The notes beneath the pieces are model-generated. The model searched no databases, was not told the DNA's origin, and worked only from the letters and a program-made list of their open reading frames with translations. Positions 53,217-63,273 of a DNA stretch of 64,000 nucleotides are shown one piece after another. The DNA comes from Butyrivibrio sp. M55 (GTDB taxonomy: Bacteria > Bacillota > Clostridia > Lachnospirales > Lachnospiraceae), in the NCBI RefSeq assembly GCF_900116865.1, contig NZ_FPCD01000001.1, positions 372,001-436,000 on the forward strand, given 5' to 3'. Positions within the stretch are counted from its first letter, which is position 1; each line of letters opens with the position of its first letter. A program made the translations under genes and the position numbers.

Positions 53217-53837
53217 TTAAAACATCTCCTTAAGAGCAAGTTTAAGCAGATCTTCAGTATCTGCGGCTACGCCTGCATCACTTCCGAGAACTTTTCTGAC
53301 CGCTCTCATGGCATCGGATTGATTGTAACCAAGAGCCACAAGTGCAGCAACCGTCTCATCCTTTGCAGACGAGTTCTCACCCGAAAGTTCTCCTCCAAGT
53401 GAATCTCCGCCCTGTGAAAGCAACGAATCCTCCGTAACTTTAATCTTGTCTTTAAGTTCAAGAGTTATTCTCTCTGCAGTTTTTTTGCCAATTCCGGGAG
53501 CCTTTGCAATAGACGCACTGTCACCTGCAATAATCGCAAAACGAAGATCGTCCGGCGACATAACAGACAATATTGCAAGTCCGCCCTTAGGACCTATTCC
53601 GTTAACTGTAATAAGAAGTTTAAAAAGACCCAGCTCATCCCTTGAAAGGAATCCAAAAAGTGTAAACGCATCCTCTTTGACGTTTGTGTAAGTGTAAAGC
53701 TTTACCACTTCGCCAATTCCGGGCATTCTGTCCATGGTAGAACCGGAAATATTTACGTTTATTCCAATGCCGTTAACGTCTACAACGGCATTTCCCTCCT
53801 CGATACTCTCAAGAATACCATTTACATAAGCAACCAT
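53217..53837 (-). CDS. ruvA: Holliday junction DNA-binding subunit RuvA
   Basis: A 206-residue RuvA: N-terminal OB fold (VAYVNGILESIEEGNAVVDV), two helix-hairpin-helix motifs (LLITVNGIGPKGGLAIL, KAPGIGKKTAERITLELKDK) and a C-terminal UBA-like domain (AALVALGYNQSDAMRAVRKV) that contacts RuvB. Standard length. First gene of the ruvAB-zapA operon. Confidence 0.96.
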   Translation of the reverse strand: MVAYVNGILESIEEGNAVVDVNGIGINVNISGSTMDRMPGIGEVVKLYTYTNVKEDAFTLFGFLSRDELGLFKLLITVNGIGPKGGLAILSVMSPDDLRFAIIAGDSASIAKAPGIGKKTAERITLELKDKIKVTEDSLLSQGGDSLGGELSGENSSAKDETVAALVALGYNQSDAMRAVRKVLGSDAGVAADTEDLLKLALKEMF

Positions 53838-53904
53838 ATTTTCTGTTCTTTCCGTGTTTTTTATAGATAAACGCTGATCAGATCAGTATTTATATAGATT
53901 AACA

Positions 53905-53930
53905 ACCGTCACCCGATAACGGGTGACGGT
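53905..53930 (-). terminator. hairpin after the nfnB-like gene
   Basis: An 11-bp perfect stem ACCGTCACCCG / CGGGTGACGGT with an ATAA loop, 25 bases after the stop at 53955. The following minus-strand sequence TTGTTAATCT is only moderately T-rich. Stem stability supports termination before ruvA. Confidence 0.7.
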
Positions 53931-53954
53931 GTTATGTCAATATTTTCGTATATA

Positions 53955-55337
53955 TTACTTGTTCTGAAGATACTCATCAATACCCTTTGCGGCAGCTTTT
54001 CCTGCACCCATGGCAAGAATAACTGTAGCAGCGCCTGTAACAGCGTCACCGCCTGCAAATACACCGGGCTTTGATGTCTGTCCGTTGTCTTCTGCAACGA
54101 TACATTTTCTCTTGTTGATATCAAGACCTGCTGTTGTTGAAGAAATAAGCGGATTAGGTGATGTTCCAAGTGACATGATAACCGCATCGCACTCAATCTC
54201 AAACTCAGAACCGGGAACCTCAACGGGGCTTCTTCTTCCTGACTCATCAGGCTCACCAAGTTCCATTCTGATACATGTGATTCCTGTTACCCAGCCGTTC
54301 TCATCAGCGTGAATCTCAACAGGATTGCAAAGAAGATCGAATATGATTCCTTCTTCCTTAGCATGTCCAACTTCTTCCTTACGTGCAGGAAGCTCTTCCT
54401 CACCACGACGATATACAACATGAACTTCTGCTCCGAGACGAAGTGCTGTTCTTGCTGCGTCCATAGCAACGTTACCGCCACCTACAACTACGCACTTCTT
54501 AGGTCTCATGATAGGAGTTCTTGAATTCTCATCAAAAGCTTTCATGAGGTTACTTCTTGTAAGGAACTCATTTGCTGAGAATACACCCATAGCCTGCTCG
54601 CCGGGGATATTCATGAATCTGGGAAGACCTGCTCCTGAGCCGATAAATACAGCCTCAAAGCCTTCCTTCTCCATAAGATCGTCTATAGTAACAGACTTGC
54701 CGATAACAACGTCTGTCTCAAGCTTAACGCCAAGTGACTTGACGTTCTCGATTTCCTTTTTAACAACAGCGTCCTTGGGAAGACGGAACTCAGGAATACC
54801 GTACACAAGAACACCGCCTGCTTCATGAAGCGCTTCGAAGATAGTTACATCGTAGCCCATCTTTGCAAGATCGCCTGCGCATGTAAGACCTGAAGGGCCT
54901 GAACCGATGATGGCAACTTTCTTGCCCTTCTTCTCCTTTGCGCCCTCGGGCTTAATACCCATCTCTCTTGCTGTATCAGCAACATATCTCTCAAGCTTAC
55001 CGATTGAAACGGCATCACCCTTTATACCTCTTACGCACTGGCCTTCGCACTGGCTCTCCTGAGGGCATACACGTCCGCATACAGCGGGAAGTGCACTTGA
55101 CTGGCTGATTACCTGATAAGCTTCCTCAACATTTCCCTGCTTAACCTGCTCGATAAATGCAGGAATATTGATTGATACAGGACATCCCTGTACACATTTG
55201 GGGTTCTTACAATTAAGACATCTGAGAGCTTCTTTCTCAGCTTCTTCTTTATTATATCCGAGACATACTTCTTTAAAATTAGTAGCACGTTCCTTAGCGT
55301 CCTGTTCGCGGACCGGAACTCTTACAAATCCATCCAT
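53955..55337 (-). CDS. NfnB / GltD-like NADPH-dependent flavoprotein subunit
   Basis: A 460-residue protein with N-terminal 4Fe-4S ligands (CLNCKNPKCVQGC and CGRVCPQESQCEGQC), a first FAD site (GSGPSGLTCAGDLAKMG), an NADPH site (VVGGGNVAMDAARTA) and a final FAD motif (GVFAGGDAVTGAATVILAMG). Alone it would be called glutamate synthase small subunit, but directly downstream of an NfnA-like gene and without a large GltB it is more likely NfnB, the subunit of the electron-bifurcating NADH-dependent ferredoxin:NADP oxidoreductase. AGGAGA precedes ATG 55337. Confidence 0.88.
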   Translation of the reverse strand: MDGFVRVPVREQDAKERATNFKEVCLGYNKEEAEKEALRCLNCKNPKCVQGCPVSINIPAFIEQVKQGNVEEAYQVISQSSALPAVCGRVCPQESQCEGQCVRGIKGDAVSIGKLERYVADTAREMGIKPEGAKEKKGKKVAIIGSGPSGLTCAGDLAKMGYDVTIFEALHEAGGVLVYGIPEFRLPKDAVVKKEIENVKSLGVKLETDVVIGKSVTIDDLMEKEGFEAVFIGSGAGLPRFMNIPGEQAMGVFSANEFLTRSNLMKAFDENSRTPIMRPKKCVVVGGGNVAMDAARTALRLGAEVHVVYRRGEEELPARKEEVGHAKEEGIIFDLLCNPVEIHADENGWVTGITCIRMELGEPDESGRRSPVEVPGSEFEIECDAVIMSLGTSPNPLISSTTAGLDINKRKCIVAEDNGQTSKPGVFAGGDAVTGAATVILAMGAGKAAAKGIDEYLQNK

Positions 55338-55399
55338 CTTTTATTCTCCTATATAGTTATCGTAAATAGAATATATTTGCGAAACAAATCCTTTATCTA

Positions 55400-56275
55400 T
55401 CAGTTGCAGTTTCCGCATCCACCGTGATGTGTATCACCTTCCTGAGCCTTGAGAAGAAGTCTTCCCTCCTCAGTCTTGTAGAGCTTCATACGATTCATTG
55501 CCTGGTCAAAGTCAACCTTGTGTCCGTCAAACTCAGGGCCGTCAACGCAGGCAAACTTAACCTGTCCATCAACTGTAAGACGGCAAGCTCCGCACATTCC
55601 CGTTCCGTCAACCATAATAGGATTCATGCTGACAATTGTAGGAATTCCAAGCTCTTTTGTAAGCTTGCAAACAAACTTCATCATGATCATAGGTCCGATA
55701 GCTACACAGTGATCATATTTATTTCCTTCATCCCAAAGATCCTGGAGAGCCTTTGTAACCATTCCGCTTCTTCCATAAGAACCGTCATCTGTTGTGATGT
55801 GGAGGTTACATACCTTCTTAAATCTCTCCTCCATGATAACAATATCTTTAGTCTTAGCACCGATAATAACATCGCAGTCAACACCCTGTTCTTTTAACCA
55901 CTTTGCCTGAGGGTAAACAGGAGCTGTTCCTACGCCACCTGCGATAAATACGATTTTCTTTTTCTTTAAGTCTTCAATGCTCTCTTCGCAAAGATCTGAA
56001 GGCTTACCCAAAGGTCCGACAACGTCAGCCAAACAATCGCCTGCCTTAAGTTTGGAAAGTTTATGTGTTTCAGCTCCAATAGCCTGAACAACAATCTCTA
56101 CAGTCCCCTTCTCTCTGTCATAGTCGCATATTGTAAGAGGAATTCTTTCTCCCTCCTCATCAACACGGATAATCAAAAACTGTCCGGGTAAACATGCGTC
56201 CGAAACACGAGGAGCCTCAACGATCATCTGATAGATGTTCGTAGTAAGCTCATTTGCCTCTAAAATCTTGAACAT
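55400..56275 (-). CDS. NfnA-like ferredoxin-NADP reductase subunit
   Basis: A 291-residue FAD/NAD-binding protein of the dihydroorotate dehydrogenase electron-transfer family: FAD region ERIPLTICDYD, NAD site VFIAGGVGTAPVYPQ, and the 2Fe-2S ligand set GTGMCGACRLTVDG with FACVDGPEF. It ends in a Cys/His-rich tail (GDTHHGGCGNCN). With the next gene it forms NfnAB, which links ferredoxin and NADH oxidation to NADPH formation in anaerobes. ATG 56275 was chosen, eight bases from GGAGGAGG; the ATG at 56281 is too close to it. Confidence 0.87.
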   Translation of the reverse strand: MFKILEANELTTNIYQMIVEAPRVSDACLPGQFLIIRVDEEGERIPLTICDYDREKGTVEIVVQAIGAETHKLSKLKAGDCLADVVGPLGKPSDLCEESIEDLKKKKIVFIAGGVGTAPVYPQAKWLKEQGVDCDVIIGAKTKDIVIMEERFKKVCNLHITTDDGSYGRSGMVTKALQDLWDEGNKYDHCVAIGPMIMMKFVCKLTKELGIPTIVSMNPIMVDGTGMCGACRLTVDGQVKFACVDGPEFDGHKVDFDQAMNRMKLYKTEEGRLLLKAQEGDTHHGGCGNCN

Positions 56276-56325
56276 AGTCATCCTCCTCCAATATCTGGTA
56301 ATAGTATATAAAAATAAATTACTCT

Positions 56326-57762
56326 TTATTTGATGGTCTTTAATGTAAATCTGCCACCGGTATCATATCCGAGATGATTAAGCGTACCGTCATGCGTATT
56401 AACGGCAAACAATCTTCCCGTCTGGGTTCTTGTTCCGTCTCCGCGGACAAATTCTTCTATGATCTTATAGTACTCACCGGCGCCCGGAACCTCAATTACG
56501 GAATCATAAATATATTCATTATGTCCGCCGCCTCGTACACTTCCCTTTTCATCAAGAAGTACATCGAGAGCAAGAAGCTTACTTACAAGTCGTTGAACAG
56601 CCTGTTCTTTGGTAACTTTTCTGTCATACGCAAGAACATATTCACGTTCGACTATCTCACTCGGATTACCTTTTTCATTATATGCAATAAACTTAAAATT
56701 AGATGTTCCCATAGGCATGGGAATAGGCTCGGTATATTCCTGTGAATCCATGGTCGGATCTGAACCGTCGGTTGTATAATAGATCCTGCATCCATCACCC
56801 GCTATGGCTACTATCATGGTGTTTTCTTTATAATCACCACTTGGTTCCATGATCTCGGGAGTAGGTGCCGTTCCGCCTTCTATTATAAAAGTTCTTTCAA
56901 CGACAGAGCTTGATACACCATATTCATTGATAGCTATTGCTTTAATGTTGTATTCACCGTCTTTATCAATCTCAAATTCACTTCTGTACGCTTCGCTTCT
57001 CTTTGTAGGAGCGTCACCGTTTATTGTGTAATAAATGCTTGAAGCGTCATCGACCGAAATTGAAACTGTGACTTTTTCCTCGTATGTTCCGTCTCCGGGA
57101 GTGAGTTCGGGGTCACTTGGCACATATTCTTTTCTAAGTGCCTCAGCAGATTCATTCTGACCTTCATTAAGAATCTCAGCTATTTTATCATATTCTCCCG
57201 CCTGTTTATATATCGAAATTATACTTTCGTACGCTGATGTGACAGAATCTTTTGGGTAAATTGACGAATCGGTTATTATTCTCAGCGTATCAACCGCATT
57301 TCCGGTCGATCCGAGTTCAAGATAACAATCCGCCAGTCTGAAAATAATATCTGTATTATAGGGGTATCTCTTATTTCCTTCCGTGAGGTAGGCAACCGCC
57401 TCATACGTGTTGCCGTTACTCTTTGCTTTTTCGGCAAGTTTAAGGTATTTAGCTCCTGTTCTGTCCTGAGACATAAATATCACAGTGACAAAAAGAACCA
57501 GGATCAGTATTCCTAAAAGACTTCCAATGATGACATTCTTCTTTTGCTTAATATATTCAAAAACATCATCTGCATTTCTGTATTTGATCACAACTTTGGG
57601 CTTATCATCTTTAATGAGTCTATCTGCAATCGATGATAGCGTTGTATCTATTTCATTTTCCACTTCCGGCTCAAACTCCGGAACAATATTTATCTCCGCG
57701 CCACATTTATCACAGTACAGATGTCCATCGGGTATCTCGGCGCCGCAATTATGACATTTCAT
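56326..57762 (-). CDS. zinc-ribbon / TPR / chitobiase-like-repeat membrane protein
   Basis: A 478-residue protein. A zinc ribbon opens it (CHNCGAEIPDGHLYCDKCG), followed by an acidic linker, a membrane helix (about 77-96), TPR-like repeats outside the membrane (about 105-215), and two chitobiase/hexosaminidase C-terminal-type beta repeats (SSIYYTINGDAPTKRS, CRIYYTTDGSDPTMDS). A final 90-residue domain has GAGEYYKIIEEFVRG. The layout is a known Lachnospiraceae-type surface or envelope protein of unknown function. Apparently transcribed with folD/fhs on one side or alone; spacing is 40 bases to folD. Confidence 0.75.
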   Translation of the reverse strand: MKCHNCGAEIPDGHLYCDKCGAEINIVPEFEPEVENEIDTTLSSIADRLIKDDKPKVVIKYRNADDVFEYIKQKKNVIIGSLLGILILVLFVTVIFMSQDRTGAKYLKLAEKAKSNGNTYEAVAYLTEGNKRYPYNTDIIFRLADCYLELGSTGNAVDTLRIITDSSIYPKDSVTSAYESIISIYKQAGEYDKIAEILNEGQNESAEALRKEYVPSDPELTPGDGTYEEKVTVSISVDDASSIYYTINGDAPTKRSEAYRSEFEIDKDGEYNIKAIAINEYGVSSSVVERTFIIEGGTAPTPEIMEPSGDYKENTMIVAIAGDGCRIYYTTDGSDPTMDSQEYTEPIPMPMGTSNFKFIAYNEKGNPSEIVEREYVLAYDRKVTKEQAVQRLVSKLLALDVLLDEKGSVRGGGHNEYIYDSVIEVPGAGEYYKIIEEFVRGDGTRTQTGRLFAVNTHDGTLNHLGYDTGGRFTLKTIK

Positions 57763-57802
57763 ATCTTATACTCCACTATTATCTCTACTCTTTTTTCTAC
57801 AA

Positions 57803-58660
57803 TCATCTAAACATTGTAGCAGCTTCATAACAGTTGTTCATAAGCATAGCAATAGTCATTGGGCCAACGCCACCGGGAACCGGTGTAATTGCCGAAGCAA
57901 TCTCTTTTACCTCATCAAAGCATACATCACCGCAAAGCTTACCGTCTTCATTTCGGTTAATTCCGACATCTATTACAACTGCACCTTCTTTTACATGATC
58001 TTTGGTGATCATACCGGCTTTGCCAACAGCTGCAATAAGAATATCCGCTCTCTTGCAGACTTCCTTAAGGTTCTTTGTTTTGGAATGCGCAACCGTAACG
58101 GTCGCATTCTCTCTGAGCATCAGCATTGACATTGGTTTGCCGACAATATTGGATCTTCCAACGATAACACATTCTTTGCCGGCTATATCTATCTTGCCGT
58201 CGCACCCTCTCTTTAAAAGCTGGATGACTCCGGCCGGAGTGCAGGATACAAAACCTTTCTCTCCTATGCAAAGTGCACCGACATTCATCGGATGGAATCC
58301 GTCTACGTCTTTCTTCGGACTAATGGCATCGATAACCGTCTTCTCATCAATCTGTGAAGGAAGCGGCATCTGAACGAGTATTCCGTTGACGTCATCTCTG
58401 TTGTTGAGTTCATCGATAAGCTTAAGCAGCTCTTCCTGCGAAGTTTCCTTCGGAAGCTCATAAGAAAGAGATCTGTAACCTATATACTCACATGCCTTCT
58501 TCTTATTCCTTACGTAAACCTGAGAAGCAGGATCTTCTCCGACAAGGATCACGGCAAGAGTAACCTCTATTCCCTGTTCCTTAAGACGGGCCGTTTTTTC
58601 TTTCAGTTCATCTTTAATAATCTGCGAAATCGCTTTTCCATCTATAATCTGTGCGCTCAT
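57803..58660 (-). CDS. folD: methylenetetrahydrofolate dehydrogenase / cyclohydrolase FolD
   Basis: A 285-residue bifunctional enzyme interconverting 5,10-methylene-, methenyl- and 10-formyl-tetrahydrofolate. Signatures: VILVGEDPASQVYVRNKKKA with the catalytic Lys region, GRSNIVGKPMSMLML for NADP binding, and PGGVGPMTIAMLMNN near the C-terminus. AGGAGTAC precedes ATG 58660. It follows fhs by 50 bases and works directly on its product. Confidence 0.96.
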   Translation of the reverse strand: MSAQIIDGKAISQIIKDELKEKTARLKEQGIEVTLAVILVGEDPASQVYVRNKKKACEYIGYRSLSYELPKETSQEELLKLIDELNNRDDVNGILVQMPLPSQIDEKTVIDAISPKKDVDGFHPMNVGALCIGEKGFVSCTPAGVIQLLKRGCDGKIDIAGKECVIVGRSNIVGKPMSMLMLRENATVTVAHSKTKNLKEVCKRADILIAAVGKAGMITKDHVKEGAVVIDVGINRNEDGKLCGDVCFDEVKEIASAITPVPGGVGPMTIAMLMNNCYEAATMFR

Positions 58661-58710
58661 GTGTACTCCTAAATGTAAATAGTTTTTATGATGATCAAAT
58701 CAGTATTGCA

Positions 58711-60387
58711 TCAGAACAATCCAGTAATCTTGCCATTCTCGTCAACATCGATGTCGTAAGCGGCAGGATGCTTGGGAAGTCCCGGCATTGTCATGATGGC
58801 ACCTGTGAGTGCAACCACAAATCCCGCGCCGGCGGAAACATAAACTTCTCTTACAGTTATATTGTATCCGGTAGGTCTTCCAAGGAGACTCGGATCATCA
58901 GACAATGAATACTGAGTCTTTGCCATACATACCGGAAGTTTTGAAAATCCCATTTCTTCGATCTTCGCGATCTGTCTGCTTGCAGCAGGTGTATATGTTA
59001 CTCCGTCTGCCCCGTAAATCTCTGTAGCAACCGTACCAATCTTGTCCTTGATCGACATATCATCACTGTAGATAGGCGCATAGTTACTTGGCTTTGTATT
59101 AATTGTATCAATAACTTCTTTTGCAAGAGCTTCGCCGCCTTCACCGCCTTTTGCCCAAACTTCGGCAAGCGCAAATCTGCAATCCTTTTTCTCGCAGAAC
59201 TCTTTTACAAAATTAGTCTCTTCTTCTGTATCTGTAATAAAGGAGTTGAGTGTTACAACAACGGGAACACCATACTTCTGGATATTCTCGATGTGCTTCT
59301 CAAGGTTTACAATTCCCTTCTTAAGAGCTTCAAGGTTCTCTTTTCCAAGTTCTGTCTTGGGAACTCCTCCGTTATACTTAAGCGCTTTGATTGTCGCAAC
59401 AAGAACAACCGCATCAGGCTTAAGTCCTGCTATTCTGCACTTGATATCAAGGAACTTCTCAGCTCCGAGATCCGCACCGAATCCTGCCTCGGTAACGGTG
59501 TAATCAGCAATAGAAAGAGCTGTCTTGGTAGCTCTTACCGAGTTACAACCGTGTGCGATATTTGCGAAAGGACCGCCGTGAACAATAACAGGTGTGTGCT
59601 CAAGTGTCTGAACAATATTGGGCTTAAGCGCATCTTTCAAAAGAGCTGCCATCGCTCCGACAGCCTGAAGATCACCTGCTGTTACAGGCTCACCCTTAAA
59701 GTTATATGCAACAATTATGTTTGAAAGTCTCTTCTTGAGATCTTCAAGATCGCTTGAAAGGCAAAGAATAGCCATGATCTCAGAAGCAACTGTGATAACG
59801 AAATGATCTTCTCTCGGAACACCGTCTGCCTTTGCGCCAAGTCCCACAACAATATTTCTGAGGGCACGGTCGTTCATATCCTCAGCTCTTTTCCAGATGA
59901 TCTGTCTTGTATCGATCATGAGCTCATTGCCCTGCTGGATATGATTATCAAGAAGTGCGGCAAGCAGATTGTTTGCAGAAGTGATCGCATGGAAATCACC
60001 TGTGAAATGAAGGTTTAAGTCTTCCATAGGAACAACCTGAGCATATCCGCCACCTGCGGCTCCTCCCTTTATACCAAAACAAGGTCCGAGTGAAGGTTCT
60101 CTGAGCGCAATAACAGTCTTATGTCCGAGTCTGTTAAGGGCATCTCCGAGTCCTACGGATACAGTTGTTTTTCCTTCTCCTGCGGGAGTGGGGTTGATCG
60201 CTGTAACAAGAATAAGTTTTCCTTTCTTGTTATTTTCAGCCTTTTTAAGATATTCCTCAGTAAGTTTAGCCTTGTATTTTCCGTAAAACTCAAGGTCGTC
60301 CTCTTCAACACCTACTGACTTTGCAACCTCTTTGATATGAAGCATTTTGGCTTCCTGTGCGATTTCGATATCACTTTTTACTCCCAT
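58711..60387 (-). CDS. fhs: formate-tetrahydrofolate ligase
   Basis: A 558-residue enzyme making 10-formyltetrahydrofolate from formate, ATP and tetrahydrofolate. It has the P-loop TPAGEGKTT, the [23 protein letters not shown] region in two parts, and [13 protein letters not shown]. Length is typical (about 556). ATG 60387 directly abuts the ftsK TAA stop and uses GGAGGAG inside the end of ftsK, so the two are coupled. Together with folD it supplies C1 units from formate; no other Wood-Ljungdahl gene is in the window. Confidence 0.97.
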   Translation of the reverse strand: MGVKSDIEIAQEAKMLHIKEVAKSVGVEEDDLEFYGKYKAKLTEEYLKKAENNKKGKLILVTAINPTPAGEGKTTVSVGLGDALNRLGHKTVIALREPSLGPCFGIKGGAAGGGYAQVVPMEDLNLHFTGDFHAITSANNLLAALLDNHIQQGNELMIDTRQIIWKRAEDMNDRALRNIVVGLGAKADGVPREDHFVITVASEIMAILCLSSDLEDLKKRLSNIIVAYNFKGEPVTAGDLQAVGAMAALLKDALKPNIVQTLEHTPVIVHGGPFANIAHGCNSVRATKTALSIADYTVTEAGFGADLGAEKFLDIKCRIAGLKPDAVVLVATIKALKYNGGVPKTELGKENLEALKKGIVNLEKHIENIQKYGVPVVVTLNSFITDTEEETNFVKEFCEKKDCRFALAEVWAKGGEGGEALAKEVIDTINTKPSNYAPIYSDDMSIKDKIGTVATEIYGADGVTYTPAASRQIAKIEEMGFSKLPVCMAKTQYSLSDDPSLLGRPTGYNITVREVYVSAGAGFVVALTGAIMTMPGLPKHPAAYDIDVDENGKITGLF

Positions 60388-63174
60388 TTATTCTCCTCCT
60401 ACCATTTGTTCAAATTCAACTTTTGTCATAAGGACTTTTCTTGGCTTGGTGCCTTCTTCATCACCTACAACACCGGCTTCGCAAAGCTGATCCATGATTC
60501 TGGCCGCTCTGTTAAATCCAATCTTAAACACTCTCTGAAGCATTCCGATAGATGCTTTCTCTTTATCAATGATCATCTCTCCGGCCTGGACAAAGTACTC
60601 GTCTCTGGCAGATGCCGCATCGCCTGAACCTGCTGATGCGCTACCTCCGCCCTGGCTCTGAATGTTCTGAATCTGCTGTTCTATTTCCTCACCGTAAGAT
60701 GATTCAATTCCCTGATTTCTCAGGAAATCTGTAACTGCCTGAACTTCCTTATCAGAAACAAATGCGCCCTGCATTCGTGCCGGCTTTGTATATCCCTGAG
60801 GATAAAAGAGCATGTCTCCCTTTCCAAGGAGCTTCTCCGCACCGGTTATATCAAGGATAGTTCTTGAGTCAACACCACTTGATACGGCGAAGGCAACTCG
60901 GCTCGGCATGTTGGCCTTAATAAGACCCGTGATAACGTCAACCGAAGGTCTCTGAGTTGCTATGATCAAATGAATACCGGCTGCTCTCGCAAGCTGAGTA
61001 AGTCGGCAGATTGCATCCTCAACTTCATTTGCGGAAACCATCATAAGGTCTGCAAGCTCATCAACGATAACGACAAGTTGTGGAAGAACCTGTTTCTCCG
61101 GATCACCGCTGTTTTCAACGAATTTGTTATATCCCTTGAGATCTCGGACACCCGCCTCGGCAAACTTCTTATATCTGTTTGTCATCTCGGCAACAGCCCA
61201 GTTAAGCGCAGCCGCAGCTTTTTTAGGATCTGTCACAACAGGAATCATAAGGTGCGGGATTCCGTTGTAAACGCTGAGCTCAACGATCTTGGGATCGATC
61301 ATGATCATCTGAACTTCTTCAGGTTTAGCCTTATAGATAAGGCTCATGATTATTGTATTTATACATACGGACTTACCCGATCCAGTAGCACCCGCGATAA
61401 GAAGGTGCGGCATCTTGGAAATATCCGTAACTACCGTCTTTCCTGCTATGTCTTTGCCGACAGCAAAGGCAAGCTTCGATGAAAACTCCTTAAACTCTCT
61501 TGACTCAAAAAGATCTCTTAATGCAACAGCCTGATTTTCCTTGTTCGGAACTTCGATTCCGACTGCAGCTTTACCCGGAATGGGCGCTTCTATTCGGATA
61601 TCTCTTGCAGCAAGGTTCATCTTGATATCATCGGCAAGTCCGACGATCTTGTTGACCCTGACTCCCGCTTCGGGCTGAAGTTCAAATCTTGTTACAGAAG
61701 GGCCCTGGCTTATATCCGTAACAGTTACATTTACGCCGAAAGTCTTAAGTGTCTCCTGCAATTTAAGTGCCGTTTCCTTAAGCTGTCTTGCAGTCTCGAG
61801 GTTTTTATTCTTAACACCCTTCTCCAATAGACTTACAGGAGGGAATACGTATTTCTTGGCAATTGCACGTTTATGTGCCTCAATCTCTTTTTCCATTCCG
61901 ACATTAACCGTATGCGGTCCGGGACCTGAAGGAACATGCACTGCTTCGGCTGTCGATGTGATCTTGGACGAAGCGCCGGGCGATCTGGAAATATGATCCT
62001 GAGCATGTATCGCATAATCGCCGTTCATGCCGTTTCCAAGATCTTCTGCATGTATCGGTACATCGGGAAGAATATCTTCCGGTGCTTCTTCAGGAGCAGC
62101 CTTTGCAACAAGCTTACCGTGATTATCAGGTAAAGCAACAGGCTCCTCTTCCTTTGATGAACCAAAATCCATGCTGTGAATTCTGGGCTCGGTGACAAGG
62201 ACTCTTTGTCCGTCAGGTTCAATGTTTGTCTCTATCTCATGCTTATTGAGCATGATCTCATGAATATCGTCGTGGAACTCTTCCTCATCGGGAATAAATA
62301 CGTTCCCGACATTTTCCTCTTTATTATCACCATAAATATGGATATTATCACTTTTTTCTTCTTCAACATCTTCTTTGGTGATGTTGGTATCGAGCATTAC
62401 TCCCCGGACATTTTTCTCCATCCTGAGGATCTTTGCGTCTTCTTTTTGTTCAATGGCAAGGCGCTTTTCTTCTTTTATCTCAGCTCTGCGCTTCTCTGCC
62501 ATCTCACGCCTTCTCTCGGCGTAGTCTCTGTAATTTGCAGCATCTTCTCTTGTCTTCTCAATAAGTTTCCTGCTACCGTTTCTGATACCACCGACAAAAG
62601 ACTGTTCGGTAAATATCACCATGCTCACAATGCCTATAAGAAGCAGTACAAGAGCCGTTCCCGCAAATGACAGGTGTTTGTACAATACATAAGCAAGGGT
62701 ACCGCCGAAGAATCCGCCTCCGTCTCTACCCGCTTTTGCCGAATTAAATATAAATGCAACATCGTAATTCTGCGCCTGCTGTGGTCTGTTCGTAAAAAGC
62801 TCCGCGATTATACCAATCATAAAGAAAAGTACAATTCCGGAAACGACCTTACGCTGCGCCGCACTTGAGCCATAATTTGCCACTGAAATAAGAACAGCGC
62901 CCAATGCCACAAGTGGTGCAAAATACGCCGTAATGCCGAAAAAGCCAAATAGTATTCCGCTTACTGCACTACCAAGCTCTCCGCAAACACCGAAATTACA
63001 TAAGAAAAGGAAAATTGTCAAAGCGACCATTGCAATAACCACAAGTTCGCTTCTCAAAGAATAGTCAATTTCTTCTGCTTTTCTGGCGGAAGTGTTTGCT
63101 CTGGAGTAGCTTCTACCCGTACTCCTCGAAGCGGTCTTTCTTGTCTGTTTTCTACCATTATTACTCTGTGCCAT
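60388..63174 (-). CDS. ftsK: DNA translocase FtsK/SpoIIIE
   Basis: A 928-residue translocase with four N-terminal helices (about 42-175), a long charged linker (about 190-420), and the motor: alpha subdomain (LKTFGVNVTVTDISQGPSVT), Walker A LIAGATGSGKSVCINT, Walker B VVIVDELADLMM, RPSVDVITG loop. The C-terminal gamma winged helix (SIGMLQRVFKIGFNRAARIM) reads polar DNA motifs. It pumps chromosome termini across the division septum. Full length contrasts with the mini-FtsK at 30885-32171. AAGGGGAG precedes ATG 63174. Confidence 0.95.
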   Translation of the reverse strand: MAQSNNGRKQTRKTASRSTGRSYSRANTSARKAEEIDYSLRSELVVIAMVALTIFLFLCNFGVCGELGSAVSGILFGFFGITAYFAPLVALGAVLISVANYGSSAAQRKVVSGIVLFFMIGIIAELFTNRPQQAQNYDVAFIFNSAKAGRDGGGFFGGTLAYVLYKHLSFAGTALVLLLIGIVSMVIFTEQSFVGGIRNGSRKLIEKTREDAANYRDYAERRREMAEKRRAEIKEEKRLAIEQKEDAKILRMEKNVRGVMLDTNITKEDVEEEKSDNIHIYGDNKEENVGNVFIPDEEEFHDDIHEIMLNKHEIETNIEPDGQRVLVTEPRIHSMDFGSSKEEEPVALPDNHGKLVAKAAPEEAPEDILPDVPIHAEDLGNGMNGDYAIHAQDHISRSPGASSKITSTAEAVHVPSGPGPHTVNVGMEKEIEAHKRAIAKKYVFPPVSLLEKGVKNKNLETARQLKETALKLQETLKTFGVNVTVTDISQGPSVTRFELQPEAGVRVNKIVGLADDIKMNLAARDIRIEAPIPGKAAVGIEVPNKENQAVALRDLFESREFKEFSSKLAFAVGKDIAGKTVVTDISKMPHLLIAGATGSGKSVCINTIIMSLIYKAKPEEVQMIMIDPKIVELSVYNGIPHLMIPVVTDPKKAAAALNWAVAEMTNRYKKFAEAGVRDLKGYNKFVENSGDPEKQVLPQLVVIVDELADLMMVSANEVEDAICRLTQLARAAGIHLIIATQRPSVDVITGLIKANMPSRVAFAVSSGVDSRTILDITGAEKLLGKGDMLFYPQGYTKPARMQGAFVSDKEVQAVTDFLRNQGIESSYGEEIEQQIQNIQSQGGGSASAGSGDAASARDEYFVQAGEMIIDKEKASIGMLQRVFKIGFNRAARIMDQLCEAGVVGDEEGTKPRKVLMTKVEFEQMVGGE

Positions 63175-63273
63175 ATTCTCCCCTTGATTTATACAAAACT
63201 CTTATAAGTATACCATTTTCTAAACCCATATGCTATACTAACGTTATTGTAGTTTTGCGTAAAGGAGATAAAA

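Noticed and set aside
53955..55337. Glutamate synthase small subunit (GltD) as the primary name
   Set aside because: There is no large subunit gene, and an NfnA-like gene lies 62 bases upstream on the same strand; NfnB is favoured although the domains are shared.
60970..61482. Plus-strand open frame of 170 codons opposite ftsK
   Set aside because: It is a shadow of the conserved motor domain on the other strand, and no expression signals are present.
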